From: Psychrobacter sp. Ps6
Lineage (GTDB): Bacteria > Pseudomonadota > Gammaproteobacteria > Pseudomonadales > Moraxellaceae
Assembly: GCF_022129235.1 (NCBI RefSeq)
Contig: NZ_JADQAI010000010.1
Coordinates: 62,001-126,000 of the forward strand
Length of the DNA: 64,000 nucleotides
Direction: 5' to 3'
Below, in pieces: positions 48,026-56,505 of the stretch (positions are counted from its first letter, which is position 1; every line of letters begins with the position of its first letter). Position numbers and translations under genes: made by a program. The notes under the pieces are model-generated. The model searched no databases. It was not told the DNA's origin and saw only the letters and a program-made list of their open reading frames with translations.

Positions 48026-48631
48026 TCAACGTCCCATTTGAGTGGTCGTCATTTGCCAGATCTCAGCTAGAGGCGTATTTGTTTGACTGATCTTAGCCAT
48101 TAGGCTGGCACCAAGCCACGCGAAATACCAGCGTTTGGCCATACTCTCAGCTGATATATTATCGTGACGAGGTACAGACCCGTCCATCCATCCTGCCTTG
48201 ATCTGCTCGGCGAGCCACATGGTTGTCTGTTGATAGCCCCTATCAAGCGCTTTACGCATAGTTTCTGACATATCAGCCACTTCTGCGCTTAGTTTAACCA
48301 CTAAGCATCTCTCGTGATCACAACCGTTCTGCTGGGTGTCGTACCAGTTTTGGAAGTAATCATATAGCTTTTGTTGGGCGCTCACGTTTTGTGCATCGAT
48401 GATATCAAGACGAGCTTTATATAAGCTGAAGTAATGATTGATAATGGCCTCACCAAACGCTTCTTTTGAGGCAAAGTAATGATAAAAAGAGCCTTTAGGC
48501 ACGCCAGCTGTGTCTAAGATTTGTTTGAGGCCGACGGCGGTAAAGCCTTTTTTGGCTATTAACTGGTAACCAGTAGCAAGTAAATGGGCTTTAGTATCGG
48601 GTGTGGTGCTAGTGTCTGTGATATTAGACAT
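48026..48631 (-). CDS. TetR-family regulator, NemR-like
   Basis: A 201-residue TetR-family repressor. The N-terminal HTH is GYQLIAKKGFTAVGLKQILDTAGVPKGSFYHYFASKEAFGEAII. The effector domain has Cys104 and Cys109 (NGCDHERCLVVKL), the position of the redox/electrophile-sensing cysteine in NemR-type repressors. It should release DNA when the cysteines react with aldehydes or quinones. Identical palindromes at 47869 and 48796 flank its gene, so it probably represses yqhD, itself and the divergent aldehyde dehydrogenase. Confidence 0.85.
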   Translation of the reverse strand: MSNITDTSTTPDTKAHLLATGYQLIAKKGFTAVGLKQILDTAGVPKGSFYHYFASKEAFGEAIINHYFSLYKARLDIIDAQNVSAQQKLYDYFQNWYDTQQNGCDHERCLVVKLSAEVADMSETMRKALDRGYQQTTMWLAEQIKAGWMDGSVPRHDNISAESMAKRWYFAWLGASLMAKISQTNTPLAEIWQMTTTQMGR

Positions 48632-48795
48632 AAATAGAATTCTCTCCCTTGATAATCATAGTAATAGGGTTGTCAGGTTTCATTTGAGCGTCATGTTGGT
48701 GGCATATTCTAATGATATATATTTATATGTGTTACGTTTTATCAACAATATTGCTCAAAAAAATAGTCTTGTTTTATTAATAGCTATGGTAGCAT

Positions 48796-48810
48796 TAGAC
48801 CAGTCGTCTA
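48796..48810. promoter_or_regulatory. TetR/NemR-like operator between tetR and the aldehyde dehydrogenase gene
   Basis: TAGACCAGTCGTCTA, the exact copy of 47869-47883; the match extends by ATT... on the left side. It lies in the 337-nt divergent region that otherwise shows only promoter-like AT-rich DNA. Confidence 0.8.
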
Positions 48811-48968
48811 TCAAGGTGGGTTTTGTTCTTATCAGTTACTATGAAATTTTTGTTTCAACTTATGATTAACTATAACTATGAATCCCCCACCTACAAGACA
48901 TCTCCAACTATTTTATTCAAAGTACTGAAAATAAATTTTTATACAGTAAAGCAAACATGAGGATAATT

Positions 48969-50453
48969 ATGTCAACCAACGATAATAACAGTAACGCCTA
49001 TAGTGATTTTCATTTGCAATTCATCGGCGGTGAATGGCAAAAAGGTAAAGATGATAGCATTAATACCAACACTAATCCCTACAATGGCGATACGCTTGTA
49101 GAGATTCAGCAAGCGACTAAAGATCAACTAAATGAAGCATATGATGCTGCTAGTCAAGCTCAAGCCGAATGGGCGAAAACGACCCCAGCTGAGCGTGCAG
49201 CTATTATGTACAAAGTGGTCAGTATCCTAGATCAGCGCCAGGATGAAATCGTTGACTGGCTGATTAAAGAATCAGGCAGTACTCGTATCAAAGCCATGGT
49301 CGAGTTCGGTGCAACGCGTGCGATTACCCTTGAAGCAGCGACATTCCCTAATCGCGTCCATGGTGAGATTCGCTCATCGAATACCCCTGGTAAAGAAAAC
49401 TTCATTTATCGTGAGCCAATCGGCGTTGTCGCTGTCATTAGCCCATGGAACTTCCCACTACACTTAACTCAGCGCTCCATCGCGCCAGCCTTAGCGCTTG
49501 GTAATGCTGTTGTGCTCAAGCCTGCTAGCGATACGCCAGTGACAGGTGGTTTGCTATTGGCTAAAGTGTTTGAAGAAGCGGGTCTACCAAAAGGTCTATT
49601 AAACGTTGTGGTCGGATCAGGCAGTGAGATAGGCGATGCAATCGTTGAACACAAAGCGCCAAGTTTAGTGTCGTTCACAGGTTCGACCTCAGTGGGTAAA
49701 CATATCGGTGAGTTGGCAAATGGCGGCGAATATATCAAGCAAGTGGCACTTGAGCTAGGTGGTAACAGTCCATTTGTGGTATTAAAAGATGCTGATATCG
49801 AGCAAGCGGTGAAAGCAGCTGCCTTTGGTAAGTTCTTGCATCAAGGTCAAATCTGTATCGCGATTAACAGAGTGATTGTAGAAGATGAGATATATGATGA
49901 TTTCGTAGAGCGTTTCTTGGCGCACGTCAAAACATTGAATGTCGGTGATCCTAGCAAGCAAGATACGGCTGTCGGTCCTATCATCAACGAAAAACAAGTT
50001 AAATCGCTCAAAGAAAAAATCGCCAAAGCGCAGGAAGAAGGCGCGAAAATGATACTTAGCGGTGAGATTGAAGGCCAAGTCGTACCGCCGCATATCTTTA
50101 CTGAAGTGACTCGCGAGATGGATTTATCATGTAATGAAGTGTTTGGACCATTGGTCGGTATCATTCGTGCTAAAGACGAAGACGATGCATTATCAATCGC
50201 CAATGACTCTATGTATGGCCTATCTAGTGCCGTATTCACTGCTGATATGCAAAAAGGTCTGCGTTTCGCTCGTGGTATCAGAGCAGGTATGACCCATATC
50301 AATGATATCTCAGTGAACGACGAAAGTAATACGCCGTTCGGTGGTGAGAAAAACTCAGGTATCGGTCGTTTCAACGGTGAGTGGGTACTAGAAGAGTTCA
50401 CTAGAACACATTGGATATCAATGCAAAACGAACCACGTCAATATCCGTTCTAA
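48969..50453 (+). CDS. NAD(P)-dependent aldehyde dehydrogenase
   Basis: About 494 residues from the ATG at 48969. The alternative ATG at 48957 overlaps the GAGGAT ribosome-binding site and is rejected. All ALDH motifs are present: [46 protein letters not shown] with catalytic Glu, GQICIAINR with catalytic Cys, and EVFGPLVGI. The closest style is the benzaldehyde/vanillin/salicylaldehyde group. It oxidises aldehydes to acids, complementing the reductase YqhD. The TetR operator lies about 160 nt upstream. Confidence 0.92.
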   Translation: MSTNDNNSNAYSDFHLQFIGGEWQKGKDDSINTNTNPYNGDTLVEIQQATKDQLNEAYDAASQAQAEWAKTTPAERAAIMYKVVSILDQRQDEIVDWLIKESGSTRIKAMVEFGATRAITLEAATFPNRVHGEIRSSNTPGKENFIYREPIGVVAVISPWNFPLHLTQRSIAPALALGNAVVLKPASDTPVTGGLLLAKVFEEAGLPKGLLNVVVGSGSEIGDAIVEHKAPSLVSFTGSTSVGKHIGELANGGEYIKQVALELGGNSPFVVLKDADIEQAVKAAAFGKFLHQGQICIAINRVIVEDEIYDDFVERFLAHVKTLNVGDPSKQDTAVGPIINEKQVKSLKEKIAKAQEEGAKMILSGEIEGQVVPPHIFTEVTREMDLSCNEVFGPLVGIIRAKDEDDALSIANDSMYGLSSAVFTADMQKGLRFARGIRAGMTHINDISVNDESNTPFGGEKNSGIGRFNGEWVLEEFTRTHWISMQNEPRQYPF

Positions 50454-50479
50454 TAGCATTGCGTTACGATAAATAATAA

Positions 50480-50512
50480 AAAAGACCGCTTCGATAGCGG
50501 TCTTTTTTTTGT
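50480..50512 (+). terminator. Terminator after the aldehyde dehydrogenase gene
   Basis: The stem AAAGACCGCT with AGCGGTCTTT around TCGAT, then eight T. Confidence 0.9.
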
Positions 50513-50571
50513 GATGTTCGATGGTTATGCTTGAACCTACTTAGAGGACAATTGGTTTATAGTTTAGTCAT

Positions 50572-50820
50572 CTATCTAGCATGGAAGCCTAATAACCCTT
50601 CAATTTCTTCGATAGTCATACGTCTGACCAGTGCTTGCTCTTCTACTGACAAGCGATTGGTATGTTCTTTTATCATGGTATGGATGCTCCGAGATATCTC
50701 AGAGGTCGTGGCGTAATACATTTGTGGCTGCTCTTTCGTCAATCTCATCAAAAAACGATTGATAAGTTTACGTTTCTCGTCTGATTTATTTTCTTCAGTC
50801 GTAGTATTATTTTGAGTCAT
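50572..50820 (-). CDS. Small hypothetical protein
   Basis: An 82-residue acidic/basic helical protein with no membrane segment or motif I recognise (NRFLMRLTKEQPQMYYATTSEISRSIHTMIKEHTNRLSVEEQALVRRMTIEEIEGLLGF). It is preceded by AGGAGAATACC just upstream of the ATG on the minus strand, a good ribosome-binding site, which argues for a real gene. No function is proposed. Confidence 0.6.
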   Translation of the reverse strand: MTQNNTTTEENKSDEKRKLINRFLMRLTKEQPQMYYATTSEISRSIHTMIKEHTNRLSVEEQALVRRMTIEEIEGLLGFHAR

Positions 50821-51023
50821 GGTATTCTCCTAGAGGTAAGCCATTTAAGCAGTCGAGCTTCTGAGAGTCAATGGTTATAAGTAATTTTTGGGGCTAAGCG
50901 CATCACCTTACAAGTACTACGCTCGTCTCATGGTTGAATGCTCAGTGTGTTTTACATCGTATATGATATTTCAGATTTCAAGACTAAAAATAAATGAGCG
51001 CTAAATGGCCAAAAGGATAGGGT

Positions 51024-52409
51024 ATGTCAAATGAATCAGCGAATAATTCAGAGAACAACTCAAAGAATAATAACGTCACATTGGTACTATTCCACAACGA
51101 TCTGCGAGTAGCGGACAATGCTACATTGTCAAAAGCCGCTGAGCTAAGCGGTAATGGACAACTGCTGCTTGTTTATGGAGCATCATTGGCGGATGGGTTG
51201 AGTGATAAAAATAATCATCCTGCTTATCATTATGACACTATGGGTGTCGCCCGCCAGCAGTTTTTACAAGAGAGCTTGATTGACCTAAATGCATCGCTAG
51301 AGCAGCTTGGTAATAGATTACTGTATTTGCAACAAGCTTCCGCAGTGTCAGATACCTTTGCGCAGTTGAATGAGCTCATTAAGGCGCAGCAAGTTACCGA
51401 TATCTGTGTCAGTAAAACAGACGACTATTATCAAAACCAAGTCTATGCGCTACTACAGAATAAACATCCACAGATATGTTGGCATATCGAGACAACGGCT
51501 ACTTTGTTTGACGAGTTACCGCTAGAGAGCTTACCCAAAAGCTTTACGCAATTTCGCAAAAAAATTGAAGCAGATTATGATTTGCTGCATGCCGAGAAAG
51601 ATATAGTGATTTATCCAACGCCAGAAACACTTGCTCCATTGCCTGACAATATGCAGAGTAGGGACGAGTACTTTTTTGAATCGCAGTTGTCTAATGAGAT
51701 AGAAATTGATAAGACATTAAATCAAGCATCTAACTTTACAGGTGGAGAGTCAAATGGCCTCAAGCACTTAGATACCTATTTTGATTCTGATGCGCCGAGC
51801 ACTTATAAGGCCACACGAAACGCGCTTGATGAGTGGACACATTCCACTAAGTTCTCCGCTTGGCTGGCGAACGGCTCTTTGTCTGTCAATACCGTATTGA
51901 ATCGACTGCGCCGTTATGAGCGTGATGTCATCGCCAATGACTCAACTTATTGGATATGGTTTGAGTTACTTTGGCGCGAGTATTTTTATTGGTACGCTGT
52001 CACCCATCAGCAAAAGTTGTTTTGGTTCAAAGGTATTGGTGAGCACACGCCATCAACCCAACTTGATCAAAGGCGTTTGGAGAAATGGAAAAGTGGAAAA
52101 ACGGCGTACCCCATTGTCAACGCCTGTATGCATCAACTGAAGGCAACAGGATATATGTCAAACCGTGGACGACAGCTAGTGGCAAGCTGCTTTATCCATG
52201 AGTTAAATCTTGATTGGCGCTGTGGGGCGACTTACTTTGAGCAGCATCTTATCGATTATGACGTCGCCAGTAACTGGGGAAATTGGCAGTATCTAGCAGG
52301 TGTGGGGGCGGATCCAAGAGGATGTCGGCAGTTCAATCTTGATAAACAAACCCAGCAATACGATCCAAACGGTGAGTTTATCCATCAGTGGCAAGGTGAG
52401 TTAGAATAA
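51024..52409 (+). CDS. DASH-family cryptochrome/photolyase
   Basis: A 461-residue photolyase-superfamily protein. The N-terminal alpha/beta domain starts with VTLVLFHNDLRVADNATLSKAAE. The FAD domain has GGESNGLKHLDTYF, ATRNALDEWTHSTKFSAWLANGSLS, WFELLWREYFYW and MSNRGRQLVASCFIHELNLDWRCGATYFEQHLIDYDVASNWGNWQYLAGVG. This last stretch is typical of CRY-DASH, which repairs cyclobutane dimers mainly in single-stranded DNA. It uses FAD and light. Confidence 0.93.
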   Translation: MSNESANNSENNSKNNNVTLVLFHNDLRVADNATLSKAAELSGNGQLLLVYGASLADGLSDKNNHPAYHYDTMGVARQQFLQESLIDLNASLEQLGNRLLYLQQASAVSDTFAQLNELIKAQQVTDICVSKTDDYYQNQVYALLQNKHPQICWHIETTATLFDELPLESLPKSFTQFRKKIEADYDLLHAEKDIVIYPTPETLAPLPDNMQSRDEYFFESQLSNEIEIDKTLNQASNFTGGESNGLKHLDTYFDSDAPSTYKATRNALDEWTHSTKFSAWLANGSLSVNTVLNRLRRYERDVIANDSTYWIWFELLWREYFYWYAVTHQQKLFWFKGIGEHTPSTQLDQRRLEKWKSGKTAYPIVNACMHQLKATGYMSNRGRQLVASCFIHELNLDWRCGATYFEQHLIDYDVASNWGNWQYLAGVGADPRGCRQFNLDKQTQQYDPNGEFIHQWQGELE

Positions 52410-52469
52410 GATGTCTCATTCATATATCCTAGAAATATCGACAGACTAAATACGAGGTAGATTCATATC

Positions 52470-52904
52470 ATGAAAAAACCAAGTCCTTATCTCACCTTTG
52501 CAGGTGCTATTCCGTTTGTCGCTTGTGCGCTCTTGCTGGTTATAGGCATTATTGACATACCTTACTTAGGGGCAGTAGCTGATATATTAAGCGCTTATGG
52601 TTTGGTGATTGCATCGTTTATGGCCGGATCGCAGTGGGGTAATCATTTAAGCTTGGCGGATGACGACAAATGGGCCGTCCGATTGCCTTTAGTCAGTAAT
52701 GTGATTGCAATTGTTCTGTGGCTCGGGTTTTTAATGTTACCAGTGGTCGGTTTTATTTGGTTACTGGTCATTGGATTTGCCAGCATGTTGATGATTGATT
52801 ATGGGCTCAATCGCGCGCGTATTATCACGCCAGATTATTTCAAAGTGAGAACCTATGTGACGGCGATAGTGGTTGTGTCTTTGATCGTGGCTGCTATGCA
52901 ATGA
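52470..52904 (+). CDS. DUF3429 membrane protein
   Basis: A 144-residue membrane protein with about five helices. It starts PSPYLTFAGAIPFVACALLL and has ILSAYGLVIASFMAGSQWGNHL, which is the DUF3429 pattern. The function of the family is unknown. It lies 60 nt after the cryptochrome gene and is probably co-transcribed with it, so a link to photoprotection is possible. Confidence 0.85.
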   Translation: MKKPSPYLTFAGAIPFVACALLLVIGIIDIPYLGAVADILSAYGLVIASFMAGSQWGNHLSLADDDKWAVRLPLVSNVIAIVLWLGFLMLPVVGFIWLLVIGFASMLMIDYGLNRARIITPDYFKVRTYVTAIVVVSLIVAAMQ

Positions 52905-52933
52905 CAAGTAATATAATCAGTTATATTTAATAA

Positions 52934-52962
52934 AAAGGGTCGCTAATATGGCGACCCTTTTA
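52934..52962. terminator. Bidirectional terminator
   Basis: AAAGGGTCGC pairs with GCGACCCTTT around 7 nt, with A and T tracts outside. It lies between the convergent DUF3429 and MBL-like genes. Confidence 0.88.
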
Positions 52963-52993
52963 TATTGGTAAAGTATATCTGTTAATGTAAAAA

Positions 52994-53740
52994 CTATGCT
53001 TTTTCTAGCTTAGGACGGGCTTTCTCAATAGCTTTAACCAATGCTGTTTCAAACTCGCCATCATTGAACCTCACAAGATAAGAGTGTGCTGCGCAAAAAT
53101 TGCGAACGTCGCGCCATTCATGTGCTAGGTTGGTTGCCCAGTCGCAATATTGTGCGCCTGCATTTGGCTCATTTTTGAGTGCTTTTTTGGTGGTAGGGTG
53201 CAATATTAGCTCAGGTAAAACGGCTTCTAATAGCTTCATTGGCGGGCTCATAAACGTATCATCAACGTGTAAGCTTTGGCTGGCAGGATGATAGGCCAAT
53301 AGGGAGCCTGCATGAATCATCTCATTGGGTGCGATATAATGGATACCTTCTGACATTGAAAACTTGAGTTCAGGATAGCGTTCAGCAACCGCGTCACTTT
53401 CTACCAAATCATCTGCCCAATTGACTTCTGGTATTTTCTTTGGATGACGTTTACTGCCATAAAATGTGGCTTGCGGAAAGTCTTTGGCCATCTGGTCACA
53501 GTGTACGGTATGGAATGGATGAACGTTTAGAACCGCTTCGACATCTTTACCGTTGTTGGTGAGCGCCATTACCTCGTCTCGAACGTCACCTGTTAAGGCG
53601 TAGCTGTCCAAAAATACAAAGCGTCCTGAGGATAGCTTGACCAGCGAGCACTGGGTACCAATGTTTATCACACCGCCGATACGGAATGACCCGCGTATGT
53701 TCCAAAATCCTGCCCCTAAATCATGAATTTCATCTGACAT
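52994..53740 (-). CDS. Metallo-hydrolase-like (MBL-fold) protein, copy 1
   Basis: A 248-residue protein with an MBL-like layout: GAGFWNIRGSFRIGGVINIGTQCSLVKLSSGRFVFLDSY at the start, VLNVHPFHTVHCDQMAKDFPQATFYGSKRH in place of the classical HxHxDH, and LLAYHPASQSLHVDDTFMSPP later. Only scattered metal ligands remain (His-Pro-Phe-His, Asp in VDDTF), so hydrolase activity is uncertain. It is about 70% identical by eye to the next gene, a tandem duplicate. The function is unknown. Confidence 0.7.
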   Translation of the reverse strand: MSDEIHDLGAGFWNIRGSFRIGGVINIGTQCSLVKLSSGRFVFLDSYALTGDVRDEVMALTNNGKDVEAVLNVHPFHTVHCDQMAKDFPQATFYGSKRHPKKIPEVNWADDLVESDAVAERYPELKFSMSEGIHYIAPNEMIHAGSLLAYHPASQSLHVDDTFMSPPMKLLEAVLPELILHPTTKKALKNEPNAGAQYCDWATNLAHEWRDVRNFCAAHSYLVRFNDGEFETALVKAIEKARPKLEKA

Positions 53741-53828
53741 TTATCGTTTTCCTTATTTAATATATTGAATCGACAAGTGATTATTTTTCTTGTCGCAATT
53801 TTTATGTTTTAGGTTTTTCTTAGAGTCG

Positions 53829-54581
53829 TTATTTTGCCTCAAGCTCACTACGAGCATTATCAATGGTAGACAAAAGCGCCGCTTCAAACTGACCTTCTTC
53901 AAACACCACTAATCCTGAATGCGCGCCGCAAAAATGACGGACATTACGCCACTGGTGCGCCAGCTCTACCGCCCAATCACAATAGTGCTTACCAGCGTCT
54001 GTCTCATCTTTGAGGGCTTTTTTAGTAGTTGGATGTAAGCCTAGGTTAGGCTGGGCTGCATTGAATAGCTTAGAAGGTGGTATCTCAAACGTATCATCGA
54101 TATATACACTTTGGCTGGTAGGATGATAGACCAACAATGAGCTTGCATGGACAGATTCATCAGGTGCGATGTAGTAAATGCCCTGAGGCAGGGAGAATTG
54201 CAGCTCAGAATAACGCTCAGCGACCGCATCGCTTTCGACCAAATCATCTGCCCAGTCTACTTCTGGTACTTGTTTTGGATGTCGGCTACTACCGTAAAAT
54301 GTGGCTTGCGGAAAGTCTTTAGCCATTTGCGCACAGTATACGGTATGAAACGGATGAACATTGAGCACTGCTTCGACATCTTGACCGTCATTGGTCAGTG
54401 TCATCACTTGCTGACGAACCTCGTCTTTTAAAGTATAGCTGTCTAAAAAAATGAATCGCCCTGATGATAGTTTTATAAGCGCACATTGGACACCGATATC
54501 CATAATGCCGTTTTTTATAAATGACCCTCGAATGCTCCAAAATCCTGCACCTAAATCGTAAATCTCATCATTCATTGACAT
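53829..54581 (-). CDS. Metallo-hydrolase-like (MBL-fold) protein, copy 2
   Basis: A 250-residue tandem paralogue of the protein encoded at 52994-53740. The same blocks occur in order: GAGFWSIRGSFIKNGIMDIGVQCALIKLSSGRFIFLDSY, VLNVHPFHTVYCAQMAKDFPQATFYGSSRHPK and LLVYHPTSQSVYIDDTFEIPPSKLF. The replacement of the canonical HxHxDH by HPFHTVYC is shared by both copies, so it predates the duplication. The two lie 88 nt apart on the same strand. Confidence 0.7.
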   Translation of the reverse strand: MSMNDEIYDLGAGFWSIRGSFIKNGIMDIGVQCALIKLSSGRFIFLDSYTLKDEVRQQVMTLTNDGQDVEAVLNVHPFHTVYCAQMAKDFPQATFYGSSRHPKQVPEVDWADDLVESDAVAERYSELQFSLPQGIYYIAPDESVHASSLLVYHPTSQSVYIDDTFEIPPSKLFNAAQPNLGLHPTTKKALKDETDAGKHYCDWAVELAHQWRNVRHFCGAHSGLVVFEEGQFEAALLSTIDNARSELEAK

Positions 54582-54783
54582 GACTCCTTAATGGTTTAGT
54601 TGTTCAATTATTTTACTTATTGATAGGTAGCACCCTATGATTATTGATTTTTGAGCACCTAAAGTCTGTAATAGAAAAGATATAAGCAATGTAGATGTGT
54701 AAAAATAAAAAAGAGTTGTTAGGTAAATGTCATTATTAAGGGTATAGATCCGATTTTTTATTCTAAATGGAGAGTCTAATTAA

Positions 54784-56196
54784 GTGCCAATAACACATTT
54801 AAACCTGAGTATATCGGTTGGTGTGCTAACATGCTTTCATGTCACTATGATAAATCTTTATCATTTATGGTCATGCTCTTCTTTTATAAATTTGCGTTAT
54901 ATTCCTCTATCACCCAAGCCAATGACGCCTCCTTGTCATAGCATAATCAATATAGTCAGCTCCCTTGTGAATAATTCTACAGATAAAAATCAAAATTTGG
55001 CATCAAAGATATCAGCCCCATCCAGTCACGCTACGTCGTGGATATTAAAGCTCACGATTGGCCTGATCGGTATGTTTGCCTTTTTGCAAGTGTACTCTAT
55101 CCAAGCCGTGCTGCCAGTCATGATGGTGGACTTTTCTGCGACGGAAGTGCAAGCGGGTATGATCGTTGGCGCTACTGTATTGGCCATTGCCATCATGTCA
55201 CCATTTTTGGGCATGCTCTCAGATGCAGTCGGGCGCAAATCCTTCATCGTCGGTGCTTTGGTGTTTTTGGCGATCCCAACAGCGCTGGTTGCCCAAAGCT
55301 CTAGCATTGAATGGGTCGGTATTTGGCGTTTTCTGCAAGGACTGTCTGTACCCGGTATTACAGTGGTGACGATTGCTTATATCGGTGAGGAGTTTGAGGG
55401 CCGGGCAATGACTGAGCTGATGTCCTTTTATGTGTCAGGATGTGTGCTTGGCGGCTTTATGGGTCGGTTCTTGTTAGGGCATTTGCATGAGCTGATCGGC
55501 TGGCGTAATGGCTACTATGTGATGACGGCGATGACGCTACTGGGGGCAATATGGGTTGGCAAGATGCTACCATCCTCTCGTCACTTTGAAGCAAATCCTA
55601 ATTTTCGCTCAGCGATACAGACGCTGGGTGAGCATGTCACCAATCGTTATGTGGTGACCGCCTGTCTACTTGGCGCTTGTGTGCTGTTCTCCCTTGTAGG
55701 CTGCTTCACCTTTATCAATTTACATTTGGCGGACAAGCCTTATGAGCTTGGCACGGGTGCGCTCGCCAATATTTTTGCCGTATACTTACTTGGTGTTATT
55801 ATCACGCCACTATCGACGACATTGCTACGCCGGTTTGGCTCAGCACGTACGGTTCGGGTAGCCATTATTATCTCCATGATTGGGGTACTGTTGACCTTGG
55901 TAACTCCGCTATGGGGGGTAATCATAGGACTTGCTGTCATGTCATCTGGTGTGTTTATTACGCAGTCAGCGACCATCAGCTATATTGCTGTTAATGTCAA
56001 AAAAGGTCGATCGTTGGCATCAGGCTTATATTACATGGGCTATTACACAGGCGGTACGCTTGGGGCGTGGCTGGGTGGCATAGCTTATGCGCGAGGGCAG
56101 TGGTCTCTTACCGTATGGTTGTTATTGTTTGTGCAAGTATTGGCATTATTGATAGCCAGTTTCGGGATGATTAAAACGACAAGACGCGCCACTTAA
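54784..56196 (+). CDS. MFS transporter
   Basis: A 470-residue major-facilitator transporter with about 12 helices from residue ~90 (LTIGLIGMFAFLQVYSIQAVLPVMMVDF). It has the DHA-type loop GMLSDAVGRKSFIVGALVF (motif A) and RFLQGLSVPG, in the style of the inner-membrane exporter YnfM. The GTG at 54784 has a good GGAGAG site 9 nt upstream, giving an unusual ~90-residue N-terminal extension. The internal ATG at 54922 lacks such a site. The substrate is unknown. Confidence 0.78.
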   Translation: MPITHLNLSISVGVLTCFHVTMINLYHLWSCSSFINLRYIPLSPKPMTPPCHSIINIVSSLVNNSTDKNQNLASKISAPSSHATSWILKLTIGLIGMFAFLQVYSIQAVLPVMMVDFSATEVQAGMIVGATVLAIAIMSPFLGMLSDAVGRKSFIVGALVFLAIPTALVAQSSSIEWVGIWRFLQGLSVPGITVVTIAYIGEEFEGRAMTELMSFYVSGCVLGGFMGRFLLGHLHELIGWRNGYYVMTAMTLLGAIWVGKMLPSSRHFEANPNFRSAIQTLGEHVTNRYVVTACLLGACVLFSLVGCFTFINLHLADKPYELGTGALANIFAVYLLGVIITPLSTTLLRRFGSARTVRVAIIISMIGVLLTLVTPLWGVIIGLAVMSSGVFITQSATISYIAVNVKKGRSLASGLYYMGYYTGGTLGAWLGGIAYARGQWSLTVWLLLFVQVLALLIASFGMIKTTRRAT

Positions 56197-56505
56197 CGGT
56201 ACATAAGGCATCGTCTTTGTTTGGTTACTCGCATTATGATACGTAATATAAGGTTGCTTTACATGGTACTGCTTTTTTCTTACTATTAAAAAGTCTTTAA
56301 TCTCATTGCGGTCAGTGAAGCTTGTTGCTTTTACTGCGCCAAAACCGATTGGCATTTAGCAGGACGCTATTAACAGTAATCAGAATGACTATACATTATA
56401 AAAATAGTGTGGTTATAGCGGTTCATTCTGTATTAGTATGTCTTATTGCTACTTATTTATTACTATCTATAACTTATAAGCGCGACAAACAAGGAAGTTA
56501 GGTCT
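56197..56505. other. Intergenic region between the MFS gene and the acyl-CoA ligase gene
   Basis: About 310 nt without a gene or a clear terminator. It presumably holds the ligase promoter. Nothing further is recognised. Confidence 0.4.
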
